The notes below the pieces were generated by a model. It worked only from the letters and a program-made list of their open reading frames with translations. It was not told the origin of the DNA and did no database searches. Shown piece by piece: positions 33,513-41,439 of a DNA stretch of 64,000 nt. Each line of letters opens with the position of its first letter. Position 1 is the first letter of the stretch. The position numbers and the translations under genes are program-made. Source of the stretch: Polyangiaceae bacterium (GTDB lineage Bacteria; Myxococcota_A; Polyangia; Polyangiales; Polyangiaceae); contig JADJYE010000006.1 in assembly GCA_016719945.1 (NCBI GenBank), positions 323,501 through 387,500 on the forward strand. Reading direction: 5' to 3'.

Positions 33513-34280
33513 GTGCGAAACGTGACCGCCCTCGCAGCCTCTGTCGCCCTGGCAGGCCTGGGCTCCTGCAAGGACAAGGCTCCGCAGCCCGTCGCCGGGA
33601 GCGAGGCGCCATGGGCGAGCGCAGGACCGAACATGGCGCCGCGCCCTGGCATGGTGTGGATCGAGCAGGGGACCCTGCGCGCCGGGACGCCCCTCGAGCG
33701 CGTCCCGCGGCTGCCCGACGCCGAGCTCGCCGGGCAGCCGTTCGAGCTGACGGGGTTTTTCATCGACGTCTTCCCGCACCCCAACGAGCCCGGCGCGATC
33801 CCGACCACGAACGTGACGCGGCAGGTCGCCCAGGAGCTGTGTGAGAGCGCGGGAAAGCGGCTGTGCACGGAGCTCGAGCTGGAGCGCGCCTGCAAGGGTC
33901 CCGACAACTGGGCCTACCCGTACGGCGACCGCTACCGGGAGGACGTGTGCGCCACCGGGCGCGGCGGAGACTCGCTCGTGCCGAACGGGCTCTCGGCGGC
34001 GTGCGTGAGCCCGTTCGGCGTCCACGATACACATGGCACCATCTGGGTCTGGACGAGCTCCGACTATGGTCGCGGCTCCCAGGGCCTCGCGGTGATCAAG
34101 GGCGGCAACTCGGCGCACGGCGAGCTCGTCGGTCGTTGCGCGCACGTGCGCGCGCAGCGGCCCGATGTCCCTTCGCCGAGCCTGGGCGTCCGCTGCTGCA
34201 TGGGGCCTATGAACCCGGCGAAGGTCGAGCTCGAGGTGTCGCGAGGAGCGCCGCTCTCTATCGGCGCGACGACGAGGTGA
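33513..34280 (+). CDS. formylglycine-generating enzyme (SUMF1/PvdO)-like lipoprotein, probably C-terminally frameshifted
   Basis: A 255-residue product from GTG 33513 with a lipoprotein-like N-terminus (ALAGLGSC). The domain has the SUMF1-family landmarks GMVWIEQGTLRAGT, NVTRQVAQELCESAGKRLCT, ELELERACKG...YPYGDRY, GVHDTHGTIWVWTSS and GVRCCMGP. Family members oxidise substrates with a copper or iron centre, but many lipoprotein members are only scaffolds; the key Cys pair of true sulfatase-activating enzymes cannot be confirmed here. The reading frame stops at 34280 although a related-looking sequence continues in the next frame (34281-34695), so the natural protein may be ~393 residues. It follows the NtrC regulator gene by 17 bp. 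Confidence 0.8.
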   Translation: MRNVTALAASVALAGLGSCKDKAPQPVAGSEAPWASAGPNMAPRPGMVWIEQGTLRAGTPLERVPRLPDAELAGQPFELTGFFIDVFPHPNEPGAIPTTNVTRQVAQELCESAGKRLCTELELERACKGPDNWAYPYGDRYREDVCATGRGGDSLVPNGLSAACVSPFGVHDTHGTIWVWTSSDYGRGSQGLAVIKGGNSAHGELVGRCAHVRAQRPDVPSPSLGVRCCMGPMNPAKVELEVSRGAPLSIGATTR

Positions 34281-34695
34281 CCAGGACAAGTTCGAGCGGA
34301 GCATCCGCGAGCTGGTCAAGCTGCGCGAGGGTGAGCCAGAGGTCGGTCCTGCGAGCGACGACGGGCCGACCCGGTTCCAGGTCGAGCGCGTGTGGAGCTG
34401 GCACCCGCTCGGGAACGAGGCGCTGTACGTCGCGGGCGGGTGTGCCCAGCCTCCACCGGCGAAGGTGTGCGGCGTCTTCGTCGGACGCGCGACGCCCGAC
34501 GGGATCAAGCTGCTCGCGTTCGCCAGCAGCGATCGCTGGCAGCCGACCTTGGCGCAGAGCGAGGAGGGCAGGGTGCTCCTGGTCATGGGTGGCGATGAGC
34601 ACGGCGCCTTCCGAAAGGGCCTCGCCTGGGAGTGGGGCAAGGTGACCGTCTTCGCGAAGGAGCGAAAGAAGGGCAAGAACCGCTGGGGCGATTAG
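34281..34695 (+). pseudogene. likely C-terminal part of the preceding protein, in a shifted frame
   Basis: This frame begins without a start codon as DQDKFERSIRELVKLREGEP and continues through VERVWSWHPLGNEALYV, AGGCAQPPPAKVCGVFVG, LLVMGGDEHGAFRKGLAWEWG to a Lys-rich end. It is clearly protein-like (Cys, Trp and Gly patterns) but only an internal GTG at 34390 could start it. Joining it to the SUMF1-like frame needs one base removed between about 34255 and 34280. So either the upstream gene is frameshifted or this is the relic of a separate gene. Its stop overlaps the convergent thiD gene by 4 bp. Confidence 0.6.
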
Positions 34696-35492
34696 CGCTC
34701 GGGGATCGCCCACGCGTGGTTGAGCGGGCCGTGTCCGCCGCCGAGCCCAGGCGCGGCCTGGATCGCCCGTGTGACGTAGTCGATCGCGCGCGTGACCGCG
34801 GCGTCGAGCATCACGCCGCGAGCGAGGAGCGCGGCGATCGCGCTCGCCAGGGTGCAGCCCGTGCCGTGGGTGTGGCGGGTGGTCAGGCGCGCGTGGCGGA
34901 CGAGCAAGGGAGCGGTCCCCGGCCTGACGAGGGCGTCGACGACCTCGGGGCCGTCGAGGTGTCCGCCCTTGACCAGCGCCGCGCGAGCCCCCATCGACAC
35001 CAGCGCCTCGCCGGCGGCGACGAGGTCGCCCTCCGTCCGGATCGCCAAGCCGGTCAGCGCCTCTGCTTCTGGGACGTTCGGCGTGACGAGCTTCGCGAGC
35101 GGCAGCAGATCCCGAACGATCGCTGCCTCGGCCGGCCCGCTCATCAGGCGCGCGCCGCCCTTGGCGACCATCACCGGGTCGACGACGAGTGCGGGTCGCT
35201 CGCGCCGCGCCGTGACGACCCGCGCCACCGCGCCGATGATCTCTTCGTCGGGGAGCATGCCCGTCTTGACGATGTCGGCGCCGATGTCGTCGAGCACGAC
35301 CTCCATCTGCTGCGCGACGAACGCCGCGGGCACCGGGTAGACCCCGAACACCCCCAGCGTGCTCTGGGCGGTCAAGGCGGTCACGGCGGTCGCCGCGAAG
35401 GCCCCGTGAGCGGTGATCGTCTTGATGTCCGCCTGGATCCCCGCGCCGCCGCCCGAGTCGGACCCGGCGACGACCAGAACTCTGCCGCGCAT
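34692..35492 (-). CDS. thiD: hydroxymethylpyrimidine/phosphomethylpyrimidine kinase
   Basis: Phosphorylates HMP and HMP-phosphate to HMP-diphosphate in thiamine synthesis. The 266-residue ribokinase-fold protein has VLVVAGSDSGGGAGIQADIK at the start, ADIVKTGML, ALVVDPVMVAKGGARL, TPNVPEAEALTG, ALVKGGHL and THGTGCTLASAIAA (anion hole and catalytic Asp region is read in this order), typical for ThiD. Start ATG 35492; ATG 35504 would add four residues. No other thi gene is near, so it is a solitary salvage/biosynthesis gene here. Its 3' end meets the convergent frame at 34695. Confidence 0.95.
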   Translation of the reverse strand: MRGRVLVVAGSDSGGGAGIQADIKTITAHGAFAATAVTALTAQSTLGVFGVYPVPAAFVAQQMEVVLDDIGADIVKTGMLPDEEIIGAVARVVTARRERPALVVDPVMVAKGGARLMSGPAEAAIVRDLLPLAKLVTPNVPEAEALTGLAIRTEGDLVAAGEALVSMGARAALVKGGHLDGPEVVDALVRPGTAPLLVRHARLTTRHTHGTGCTLASAIAALLARGVMLDAAVTRAIDYVTRAIQAAPGLGGGHGPLNHAWAIPER

Positions 35493-35520
35493 GGCCGCGA
35501 ACATACTATGCTCCGCCGCC

Positions 35521-36207
35521 GTGTCCGCCGCCGCGAGCTCGTACCGCGCCTTCCGCGAGCTGACGCGGCTGTTCGCCCGCCGGCTCGGCGAGACGACGCT
35601 CGCCCGCGTGGCTCGCTTCGCGAGCCTCGCGATCGCGCTCGTGACCTGCGCCGGGATCATCGGGACGCGCGTGGCCGAGGGGCCTCTGGCGCCGCTCTCG
35701 AAGATGGCGCTGAGCGCGACCCGCGCCTCGATGTGGCTCGTCGCCCTCGCCATCGCGCTGGCCGCGAGCCACCAGCGATCGCTCGCAGACCGCAAGGACG
35801 GCATCGAGCTCATCGCGACCTCGCGCGGCTTCGACGGCGCGCGCCTCGGCGGCGTTCGCGCGGCAGCGGCCTTCTCGCTCTCGCTGCGGTGGATGCTCGT
35901 CCCGGCGGTCGGGACCACCGTCGCCGCGATGGCGGGGAGCGGGTCGCTCAAGGTGCTGCTCGAGCGCGCCGCGATTCTTGGGGCGGTCACGATCTTCTGC
36001 GTCTTGGCGGCCGCGGTGCTCGGCGCGCTCGGCGCCGCGGCCGACCTGCTCTCCGCGAGGCGTGGCCGGACCGTGCTCTTGTCCGCGCTGGTGCTGTCGG
36101 CGCTCGTCGCCGAGGTCGCCAGGGACCCCGCGCTCTCGATCACCGGCGGGCTGCTCACCGCCTTCAAGGGACTGCTCTACCTTGCAGGTGCGGGGAAGCT
36201 CGCGTGA
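35521..36207 (+). CDS. ABC-type permease-like membrane protein (first of an ABC-like trio)
   Basis: A 228-residue protein with about six membrane segments: ASLAIALVTCAGIIGT, MWLVALAIALAA, a segment after WMLVP, AAILGAVTIFCVLAAAVL, VLLSALVLSALVA and a C-terminal GGLLTAF helix. A charged ISATSRGFDGARLGG-like loop (IELIATSRGFDGARLGG) looks like the coupling helix of ABC-2 type permeases. Start is GTG 35521. Its stop overlaps the GTG of the next gene by 4 bp. Together with 36204-37445 and 37442-38146 it makes an ABC-like locus; the substrate is unknown. Confidence 0.75.
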   Translation: MSAAASSYRAFRELTRLFARRLGETTLARVARFASLAIALVTCAGIIGTRVAEGPLAPLSKMALSATRASMWLVALAIALAASHQRSLADRKDGIELIATSRGFDGARLGGVRAAAAFSLSLRWMLVPAVGTTVAAMAGSGSLKVLLERAAILGAVTIFCVLAAAVLGALGAAADLLSARRGRTVLLSALVLSALVAEVARDPALSITGGLLTAFKGLLYLAGAGKLA

Positions 36208-37445
36208 CGCAGGCCGCGACGCCGCCGGCCGTCGCCGCGGGCGCGCGGCTCGTCTTGCGAGACGTCGTCGCTCGCGACGCCTCGGGCTTGAAGGGGGCGG
36301 CGCGGGGCATCCTCTACGGCGTCTCCCTCGATCTCGGCGACACCGACGTGGCCGTGCTCGGTGGCATCGAGGACGGAACGCTGGCGCTGGTCGAGGCGCT
36401 CGTCGGCCGCCGTGCGCCCGACCGCGGGACGATCAAGGTCGATGGCCAAGCTCCCTTTTCGTCGCCCGAGCTGCGCCGCGACATCGCGTCGTTCGGCGTC
36501 GAGCCCGCCCTGCCGCCAGCGCGCACGGTCGCGGCCAGCGTCGGGCTCGCGACCAGCGCGTGGGAGCGTCCGGTGTCGTTCGGCGAGGTGCTCGGCCCCT
36601 GGTCGCTCGAGGCCCTCGCGTCGCGCGCGATCGCGTCGCTCACGCGATCGGAGGTCCTCGCCGTGGAGATGGCCCTCGCCTTTGCCCTGAGGTCCCCCGC
36701 GCTGGTCGTCGCCTATGAGCCGTTCGCGGACACCACGATGATCCCTCGCGCGAGGATCGAAGAGGCGCTCGCAGACAGGGCGCGCCGGTGCCCCGTGATC
36801 GCTATCACCTCGCGGCCTGCCGACGCGAAGCGGTTCGGCCGCGTCATCGTGCTGCACCGAGGTACGTTCGCGCGCTCGACCGCGGACGCGCACGCGGCGC
36901 TCGCGCCCGTCGTGCCGACGTACCTGACGGTGTGGCTCTCGGGCGGCGCCCGACAGTTCGCCTCCGCGCTCGCCAACGAGGCCGCGGCCTCGAGCGTCGC
37001 GCTCGATCTGACGGGTGAGGGCGCCGGAGTCGTCCGCGTCACCGGAGGCGACCCCGAGGGCCTCGCGCTCGCCATCGCCGACGCCGCGAGCGCTTCCGCC
37101 GCGACGGTCACCGCGGTCTCCGAGGGGGCACCGGGCCTCGCCGAGATCCGCGCCGCGACGGAGCTCGAGGTTCGCTCCGGCCAGCTCGCGGCGCAGCACC
37201 GGCAGGCCCTCGAGGCGCGCGCGCAGCAGCAGGCAGCCGCCCTCTATCAGCACACGCCCGCTGGCTACGCGCCGCCCGGGTTTGGCTATCCAGGGCAGGT
37301 CCCGTTCGGGGCCGCGGCGCCGCTGGCGCCGAGCGCACCGCCCGCGGTCGCAGCGGCGCCGCCGGCGCCGAGCGCGCCTCCGGCGGCTGCGGCGCCGGGC
37401 GAAGCGAGCCCCGCCGAGCCCCTCAACCCCAAGGAGGGAACGTGA
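36204..37445 (+). CDS. degenerate ABC ATPase-like protein with Pro/Ala-rich tail
   Basis: A 413-residue protein. Residues ~10-240 have the fold plan of an ABC ATPase (VLRDVVARDASG..., GRRAPDRGTIKVDGQAPFSS, SPALVVAYEPFADTTMIP, RFGRVIVLHRGTF), but the Walker A site reads GGIEDGTLAL in place of GxNGAGKST, so the Lys is missing, the signature is SLTRSE instead of LSGGQ, and the Walker B Glu context is YEPFAD. It should not hydrolyse ATP in the normal way. Residues ~350-413 are a Pro/Ala linker. It is sandwiched between two membrane proteins with 4-bp overlaps on both sides, so it is likely a structural or regulatory subunit (inference). Confidence 0.72.
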   Translation: MTQAATPPAVAAGARLVLRDVVARDASGLKGAARGILYGVSLDLGDTDVAVLGGIEDGTLALVEALVGRRAPDRGTIKVDGQAPFSSPELRRDIASFGVEPALPPARTVAASVGLATSAWERPVSFGEVLGPWSLEALASRAIASLTRSEVLAVEMALAFALRSPALVVAYEPFADTTMIPRARIEEALADRARRCPVIAITSRPADAKRFGRVIVLHRGTFARSTADAHAALAPVVPTYLTVWLSGGARQFASALANEAAASSVALDLTGEGAGVVRVTGGDPEGLALAIADAASASAATVTAVSEGAPGLAEIRAATELEVRSGQLAAQHRQALEARAQQQAAALYQHTPAGYAPPGFGYPGQVPFGAAAPLAPSAPPAVAAAPPAPSAPPAAAAPGEASPAEPLNPKEGT

Positions 37446-38146
37446 GCGCCTCCGCCTCCATCCGTGCCGGCGTCTCGTCCGCGTTCGTTCGCCTCCGCGG
37501 GCGAGCGACGGTCGGCGTGCTGGCCTCGGCGCTCGTCGCCGTCCTGGTGATCGCGTTGATCGAGCGCAGGGAGAGCGTGGCCGGCGCCTCCGATCGCGCG
37601 CTCGCCGCGGTCTTTCGCTTCGTGCTGCCGCTCGCGGCGCTCTCCCTCTCTCAGATCCCGATCGGCGCGAAGAACCTCAAGGAGGCGATCTGGCCTGCCG
37701 CGCGCTTCGGCCTGCACCGCGGCTGGGTCGCGCTCGGGTTCGTGCTCGCCGGCGCCGTCGTGGCCGCGGCCAGCGCGGCGCTGCTGGGCGTCGTTGCGGT
37801 CGCGGCCGCGCGGGCTGGCGCGCCGGCGCGTGCAGGTGAGATGTCGCTCGCCGCGGACCTGCTCACGACGGGGTGGATCGCGCCGCTGGTCGCGGTCGCC
37901 TACGCCGCCTGGTTCGGGCTCGGTGCGACCTTCGGCCGCGCCGGCGGTGGCCGAGGCGTCGTGCTGCTCGCAGACTTCATCGTCGGCTCGGTCGGGTTCT
38001 TCGGGGTGCTGCTCCCGAAGGGCAGCGCCTACAACCTGATCGGCCTCGCCGCCCCGATGGATGTTCCGCAACGTGCGGCGTCGGCCGTGCTCGTTGGCGT
38101 CACGCTCGCGTGCATGGGCCTTTTGATCGCTCGCTGTCGGCGGTAA
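37442..38146 (+). CDS. ABC-type permease-like membrane protein (last of the ABC-like trio)
   Basis: A 234-residue protein with about six membrane segments (VLASALVAVLVIALI, FVLPLAALSLSQI, VALGFVLAGAVVAAASAALL, a segment near LVAVAYAAWFGL, GVVLLADFIVGSVGFFGVLL, AVLVGVTLACMGLLIA). GTG 37442 overlaps the previous stop by 4 bp. It resembles the permease-like half of an ABC-2 transporter. The gene is followed after 10 bp by a YceI-like gene with a strong GGAGG, so the four genes may form one operon. Confidence 0.75.
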   Translation: MSASASIRAGVSSAFVRLRGRATVGVLASALVAVLVIALIERRESVAGASDRALAAVFRFVLPLAALSLSQIPIGAKNLKEAIWPAARFGLHRGWVALGFVLAGAVVAAASAALLGVVAVAAARAGAPARAGEMSLAADLLTTGWIAPLVAVAYAAWFGLGATFGRAGGGRGVVLLADFIVGSVGFFGVLLPKGSAYNLIGLAAPMDVPQRAASAVLVGVTLACMGLLIARCRR

Positions 38147-38156
38147 GGAGGGCCGC

Positions 38157-38720
38157 ATGAGCCTAGCGCTGAGGTTCGACGCGTCTGCGTCGAAGGTCGT
38201 GATCGAGACCCAGGCCAAGGGCATGCTCGCGAAGCTCGCCCACGACCTGGCCATCGACGCAAAGGGCCTCTCCGCCAGCGCCAGCCTCGAGGGTGAGTCT
38301 GCGAAGCTCGAGCTGCGCGCCGCGGTCGACCAGCTCGCGGTCGACGGCGTCAAGAAGGGCGGTTCGATCGACCGCTCCACCCTCTCGCGCTCCGACAGAG
38401 ACGACATCGAGCGGAAGATCCGCGCCGACGTGCTGCGCGGTCACGAGGTCGTGGTCGCGATGGACGCGCCCGTCGGCAACCTCGAAGCGGGGAGGCGAAC
38501 CGTCGAGGCGACCGGTCGCGTAGAGGTCGGCGGGCGCAGCGCGCGGGTCAGCTCGCGCTGCGAGCTGACCGCGACGGACGCCCGCGTCACGGCCTCGGGT
38601 CGCGTGAAGATCAGTCTTGCCTCACTCGGCATCACCGCGCCGAAGGGCCCGCTCGGGGCGTTCCGCGTCGACGACGACGTCGAGGTCGTCTACTCGCTCG
38701 CGTTCGACATCGCGCGCTAG
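38157..38720 (+). CDS. YceI-like protein
   Basis: A 187-residue, mostly beta-stranded protein. The pattern MSLALRFDASASKVVIETQA, KGMLAKLAHDLAIDAKGLSA, RDDIERKIRADVLRG and FRVDDDVEVVYSLAFDIAR resembles YceI, a lipocalin-like family that can bind isoprenoids; the usual signal peptide is absent, so it is probably cytoplasmic. GGAGG at 38147-38151 lies 5 bp before ATG 38157. Position 10 bp after the ABC-like trio suggests joint expression. Ligand unknown. Confidence 0.75.
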   Translation: MSLALRFDASASKVVIETQAKGMLAKLAHDLAIDAKGLSASASLEGESAKLELRAAVDQLAVDGVKKGGSIDRSTLSRSDRDDIERKIRADVLRGHEVVVAMDAPVGNLEAGRRTVEATGRVEVGGRSARVSSRCELTATDARVTASGRVKISLASLGITAPKGPLGAFRVDDDVEVVYSLAFDIAR

Positions 38721-38765
38721 CGACACACCGGTTGCCGACGCCCCGTATGGCGACGCCTTCGCTCG

Positions 38766-40292
38766 CTACTCTTCGGCGCTGGGCGCCGGCGCCGTCACCT
38801 CGGGCGCCGCCCCGCCTCGGCTGCACGCGCCCGCCACCTGGTAGGGCTGACCCTTCAACCGCTGAAGCGCCGTAGCCCCTCGCCACGCGAGGTAGTGCTT
38901 GTTGAACTTGATGGCGTTCACCGGGTCGGTGATTGGGTTCTTGATGTCGCTCACCGCCACGAGCGCGAGCACCTGCTCGGCGACAGACACCGGGCAGCCG
39001 GTCAGCCGAACCGGCGCCTTGCTGCGCGCCGCCTCCGCGAACTTCGCCGTTACGCTGATCATCTTCTCGTACACGTCATCGTGCTTCGCCGAATACGGGT
39101 TCTTCGTCCGGCGGTGTTTGTACAGGCTCTCGATCGCGATCGGCTTGCCGGCGATCTCCCCCTGCCACCTGGCGCAGTCGCCGATGAACACGACCCGCTC
39201 GTTCGGCGCCGCGTCGATCGGCCCCTCGTAGGCCCCGAACACGACGTGGAGCCGAGGCATCTTGGCGTCGCAGTCGGCGTCGAACTGGCGGAGGATCTCG
39301 ATCGCCTCCTCGATCGCCCCAGGGCAGCCGCCCCAGCAGTAGTCCGTGCGCTCGGGCTCGGGGGGCGGCCCCGCGTAGGCCGTGATGTGCGTCCCCTCGA
39401 AGTACTTCTCGACGCGGATCAGGCCGACCTCGAACCCTGCGGCCCTCCGCTGCGCCTCCTCGAGCGATACGTCCCCCGACACCTCGATGCTGCCGAGGTC
39501 GACGGGCCCGAACCCGCGCTCGTGGGCGAGCCGGAGGTGGTCGACGCTGAGCGGATCGATCCCGATGATCCGGCAGCCGACGGCGTCGATCGCGAGCTGA
39601 CAGTTGCCGATGATCACCAGCCCGAGGTGACGCGGCTTTGGGGTGAGCATGCGCCCCTCACCGGCCTCGATGGCGTCGATGACGATCAGCTCCGGTTGGA
39701 TGATGTACTGCAGGTCGGCGATCTTCTCGTCGAGCCGGTGATCGTGATCGATGAGGCGGTGGCGGTCGTCTTGGATGCCGATGTAGTTCTTCATCGAGAA
39801 CGTCACGGTCGTCCACGGGTGCGACTTGAACTTGGGGCAGTTCACGAAGAAGTCGGCCTTGGCGACCGGCTCCGGGGTGAAGAGGAAGTCGCGCAGCCGC
39901 CCCTCGTGGGACAGCGGGATCTCGACCTGCGGCACCTCCTCGAAGTGGTAGTGCTTCACGCCGGTGCGCTTGAACATCGGGTAGTAGTCGGCGCCTTCGA
40001 ACGCGAAGCGCGTCGGCACGGTGATGCCGCAGCGCTCCCCCACCGCCAGCTCTTCGAGGGGCTCCACGACCCTGTCGCGCAGCGCCATGATCACGCCCTC
40101 GAGCAGCTCCGGACGCGTGTACGCGTGCGGAAACTGAGGCTTGGACGCGACGCAGTTCGGCTTGATGAGCGCGCGCCCGCGGGGCGACAGCCCCAGCTCT
40201 TCCATCGCTTCGCGCACGATCACGCGGATCTTGCCGGGATCGTACGTGTCGCAGTGGCGGAGGATGACCTTGGGCCGCGGGGGGATCTTCAT
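38766..40292 (-). CDS. DUF362 domain-containing protein
   Basis: A 508-residue soluble protein. Motifs of the DUF362 family: ALIKPNCVASKPQFPHAYTR, DFFVNCPKFKSHPWTTVTFS, MKNYIGIQDDRHRLIDHDHR, LIVIDAIEAGEGRMLTP and DAVGCRIIGIDPLSVDHL. The family is linked to iron-sulphur/ferredoxin-like proteins of unclear activity; cysteines in NCPKF, CWGGCPGA and TGCPVS may bind a cofactor. The C-terminal ~150 residues carry a second alpha/beta part (RLHVVFGAYEGPIDA, VVFIGDCARWQGEIAGKP). Start ATG 40292 is near the first conserved strand. It is a single gene. Confidence 0.85.
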   Translation of the reverse strand: MKIPPRPKVILRHCDTYDPGKIRVIVREAMEELGLSPRGRALIKPNCVASKPQFPHAYTRPELLEGVIMALRDRVVEPLEELAVGERCGITVPTRFAFEGADYYPMFKRTGVKHYHFEEVPQVEIPLSHEGRLRDFLFTPEPVAKADFFVNCPKFKSHPWTTVTFSMKNYIGIQDDRHRLIDHDHRLDEKIADLQYIIQPELIVIDAIEAGEGRMLTPKPRHLGLVIIGNCQLAIDAVGCRIIGIDPLSVDHLRLAHERGFGPVDLGSIEVSGDVSLEEAQRRAAGFEVGLIRVEKYFEGTHITAYAGPPPEPERTDYCWGGCPGAIEEAIEILRQFDADCDAKMPRLHVVFGAYEGPIDAAPNERVVFIGDCARWQGEIAGKPIAIESLYKHRRTKNPYSAKHDDVYEKMISVTAKFAEAARSKAPVRLTGCPVSVAEQVLALVAVSDIKNPITDPVNAIKFNKHYLAWRGATALQRLKGQPYQVAGACSRGGAAPEVTAPAPSAEE

Positions 40293-40395
40293 CGCACGAC
40301 TAGCGTAGCGCCGCGGAGGTCGAAGGTCCCCTGCTCGTCGAGGCTCGTCCCCCTCGTCTCCCGCGCGGCGCCGTGCAAGGCTCAGCGCCAAGTCC

Positions 40396-40635
40396 ATGGA
40401 TCTGCACGCAACCATGCGCGCCTGGCAGCGCGAAGAAGACGGCTCGTACAAGGCGGAGATCGCAGGCCTCAGCCTCCACGTCACGTGGCACCCCGAGGGC
40501 ACCGACGCGCGCCGCGGCTTCACCTGGAAGATCGAGGGCGCAGGCGGGGTCGTCGCCGAGGCCGAGGCCGTCGAGGAGGAGATCGAGGTCGCGATGGCGC
40601 TCGCGGAGCACGCCGCGAAGCGGCACGCCAAGTAG
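40396..40635 (+). CDS. small hypothetical protein
   Basis: A 79-residue acidic-to-neutral protein from ATG 40396 (MDLHATMRAWQREEDGSYKA), with a beta-strand-rich middle (EIAGLSLHVTWHPEG, FTWKIEGAGG) and a Glu/Ala-rich C-terminal helix. It has no Cys, signal peptide or known motif. The GC-rich coding bias and compact fold character support it as real, but only its position is informative: between DUF362 (divergent) and a convergent gene. Confidence 0.55.
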   Translation: MDLHATMRAWQREEDGSYKAEIAGLSLHVTWHPEGTDARRGFTWKIEGAGGVVAEAEAVEEEIEVAMALAEHAAKRHAK

Positions 40636-40638
40636 CGC

Positions 40639-40917
40639 TCAGCCGGCGCCGCTGGTCAGCGCCTCGAGCCGAGCGCGCAGCTCGCGCGACATGTCGAGCG
40701 TGCGCCCCTCGATCGTGAACACGAGGCCGTCCCCTTGCTCGAGGCGGCGGCAGCGGTGGGTCTTGAGGCGCAGGACGTCCCCCGAGCCCAGCTGCCCCTC
40801 GGGGCGCGAGCCCGGCGCGAACGGCTTGGACGAGCGGACCGTGACCGACTCGCCGCCGAGCGACACGACGCGACCGTCGCCGCCGCCCTGCCACGCGACC
40901 GAGAGCCCGGCGCTCAC
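40639..40917 (-). CDS. small PilZ-like/hypothetical protein coupled to smpB
   Basis: A 92-residue protein with beta-rich segments (GRVVSLGGESVTVRSSKPFA, GSGDVLRLKTHRCRRLEQ, LVFTIEGRTLDMSRELRARL), a pattern like a minimal PilZ barrel, with no clear RxxxR and D/NxSxxG motif set, so c-di-GMP binding is doubtful. GTG 40917 overlaps the smpB stop by 4 bp (GTGA). It is therefore read from the same transcript as smpB. It ends a few bases before the small gene at 40396-40635 on the other strand. Confidence 0.6.
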   Translation of the reverse strand: MSAGLSVAWQGGGDGRVVSLGGESVTVRSSKPFAPGSRPEGQLGSGDVLRLKTHRCRRLEQGDGLVFTIEGRTLDMSRELRARLEALTSGAG

Positions 40918-41399
40918 CGCTCTCCCCTGCGGGCCGCCGATATCGCGACGCGGGCCTCTTTGTCGGCCTCCTTGCGCTTCAACGACTGCCGCTTGTCGTA
41001 GGCCTTCTTGCCGCGCGCCAGCGCGATCTCGATCTTGGCGTAGGGACCCTTGAAGTAGAGCTGGGTGACCGTGATGGTCATCCCGTCGCGCTCGACGCCG
41101 CGCTTGAGCTGCTCGATCTCTCGCTTCGAGAGCAGTAGCTTCCTCGCCCGCTTCGCCTCGTGGGAGTAGGGCGACCCCTGCATGACGGGGATGTTCACGC
41201 CGCGGACGAAGGCCTCGTCCCCGTCGAAGCTGACCCACCCGTCGGTGAGATCGGCCTTTCCCGTGCGCAGGACCTTCACCTCGCTGCCGATCAGGACGAG
41301 CCCCGCCTCGAAGCGGGACTCGAGCTCATAGTCGAAGCCCGCGCGGCGGTTCACCGCGACGACGTCGATCCTTCGGGGCTTCTTGGCTTCCTTGCTCAC
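40914..41399 (-). CDS. smpB: SsrA-binding protein SmpB
   Basis: Binds tmRNA to rescue stalled ribosomes (trans-translation). The 161-residue protein shows the family core: VNRRAGFDYELESRFEAGLV, LIGSEVKVLRTGKADLTDGW, EAFVRGVNIPVMQGSPYSHE, ARKLLLSKREIEQL and YDKRQSLKRKEADKEARVAI, with a basic C-terminal tail. GTG 41399 start gives the normal N-terminus. The downstream small gene overlaps by 4 bp. The tmRNA gene ssrA is not in this window. Confidence 0.97.
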   Translation of the reverse strand: MSKEAKKPRRIDVVAVNRRAGFDYELESRFEAGLVLIGSEVKVLRTGKADLTDGWVSFDGDEAFVRGVNIPVMQGSPYSHEAKRARKLLLSKREIEQLKRGVERDGMTITVTQLYFKGPYAKIEIALARGKKAYDKRQSLKRKEADKEARVAISAARRGER

Positions 41400-41439
41400 G
41401 GAGAGGAGGAGCGGGACGGTAGTCGGGCGCGGCCGACCG

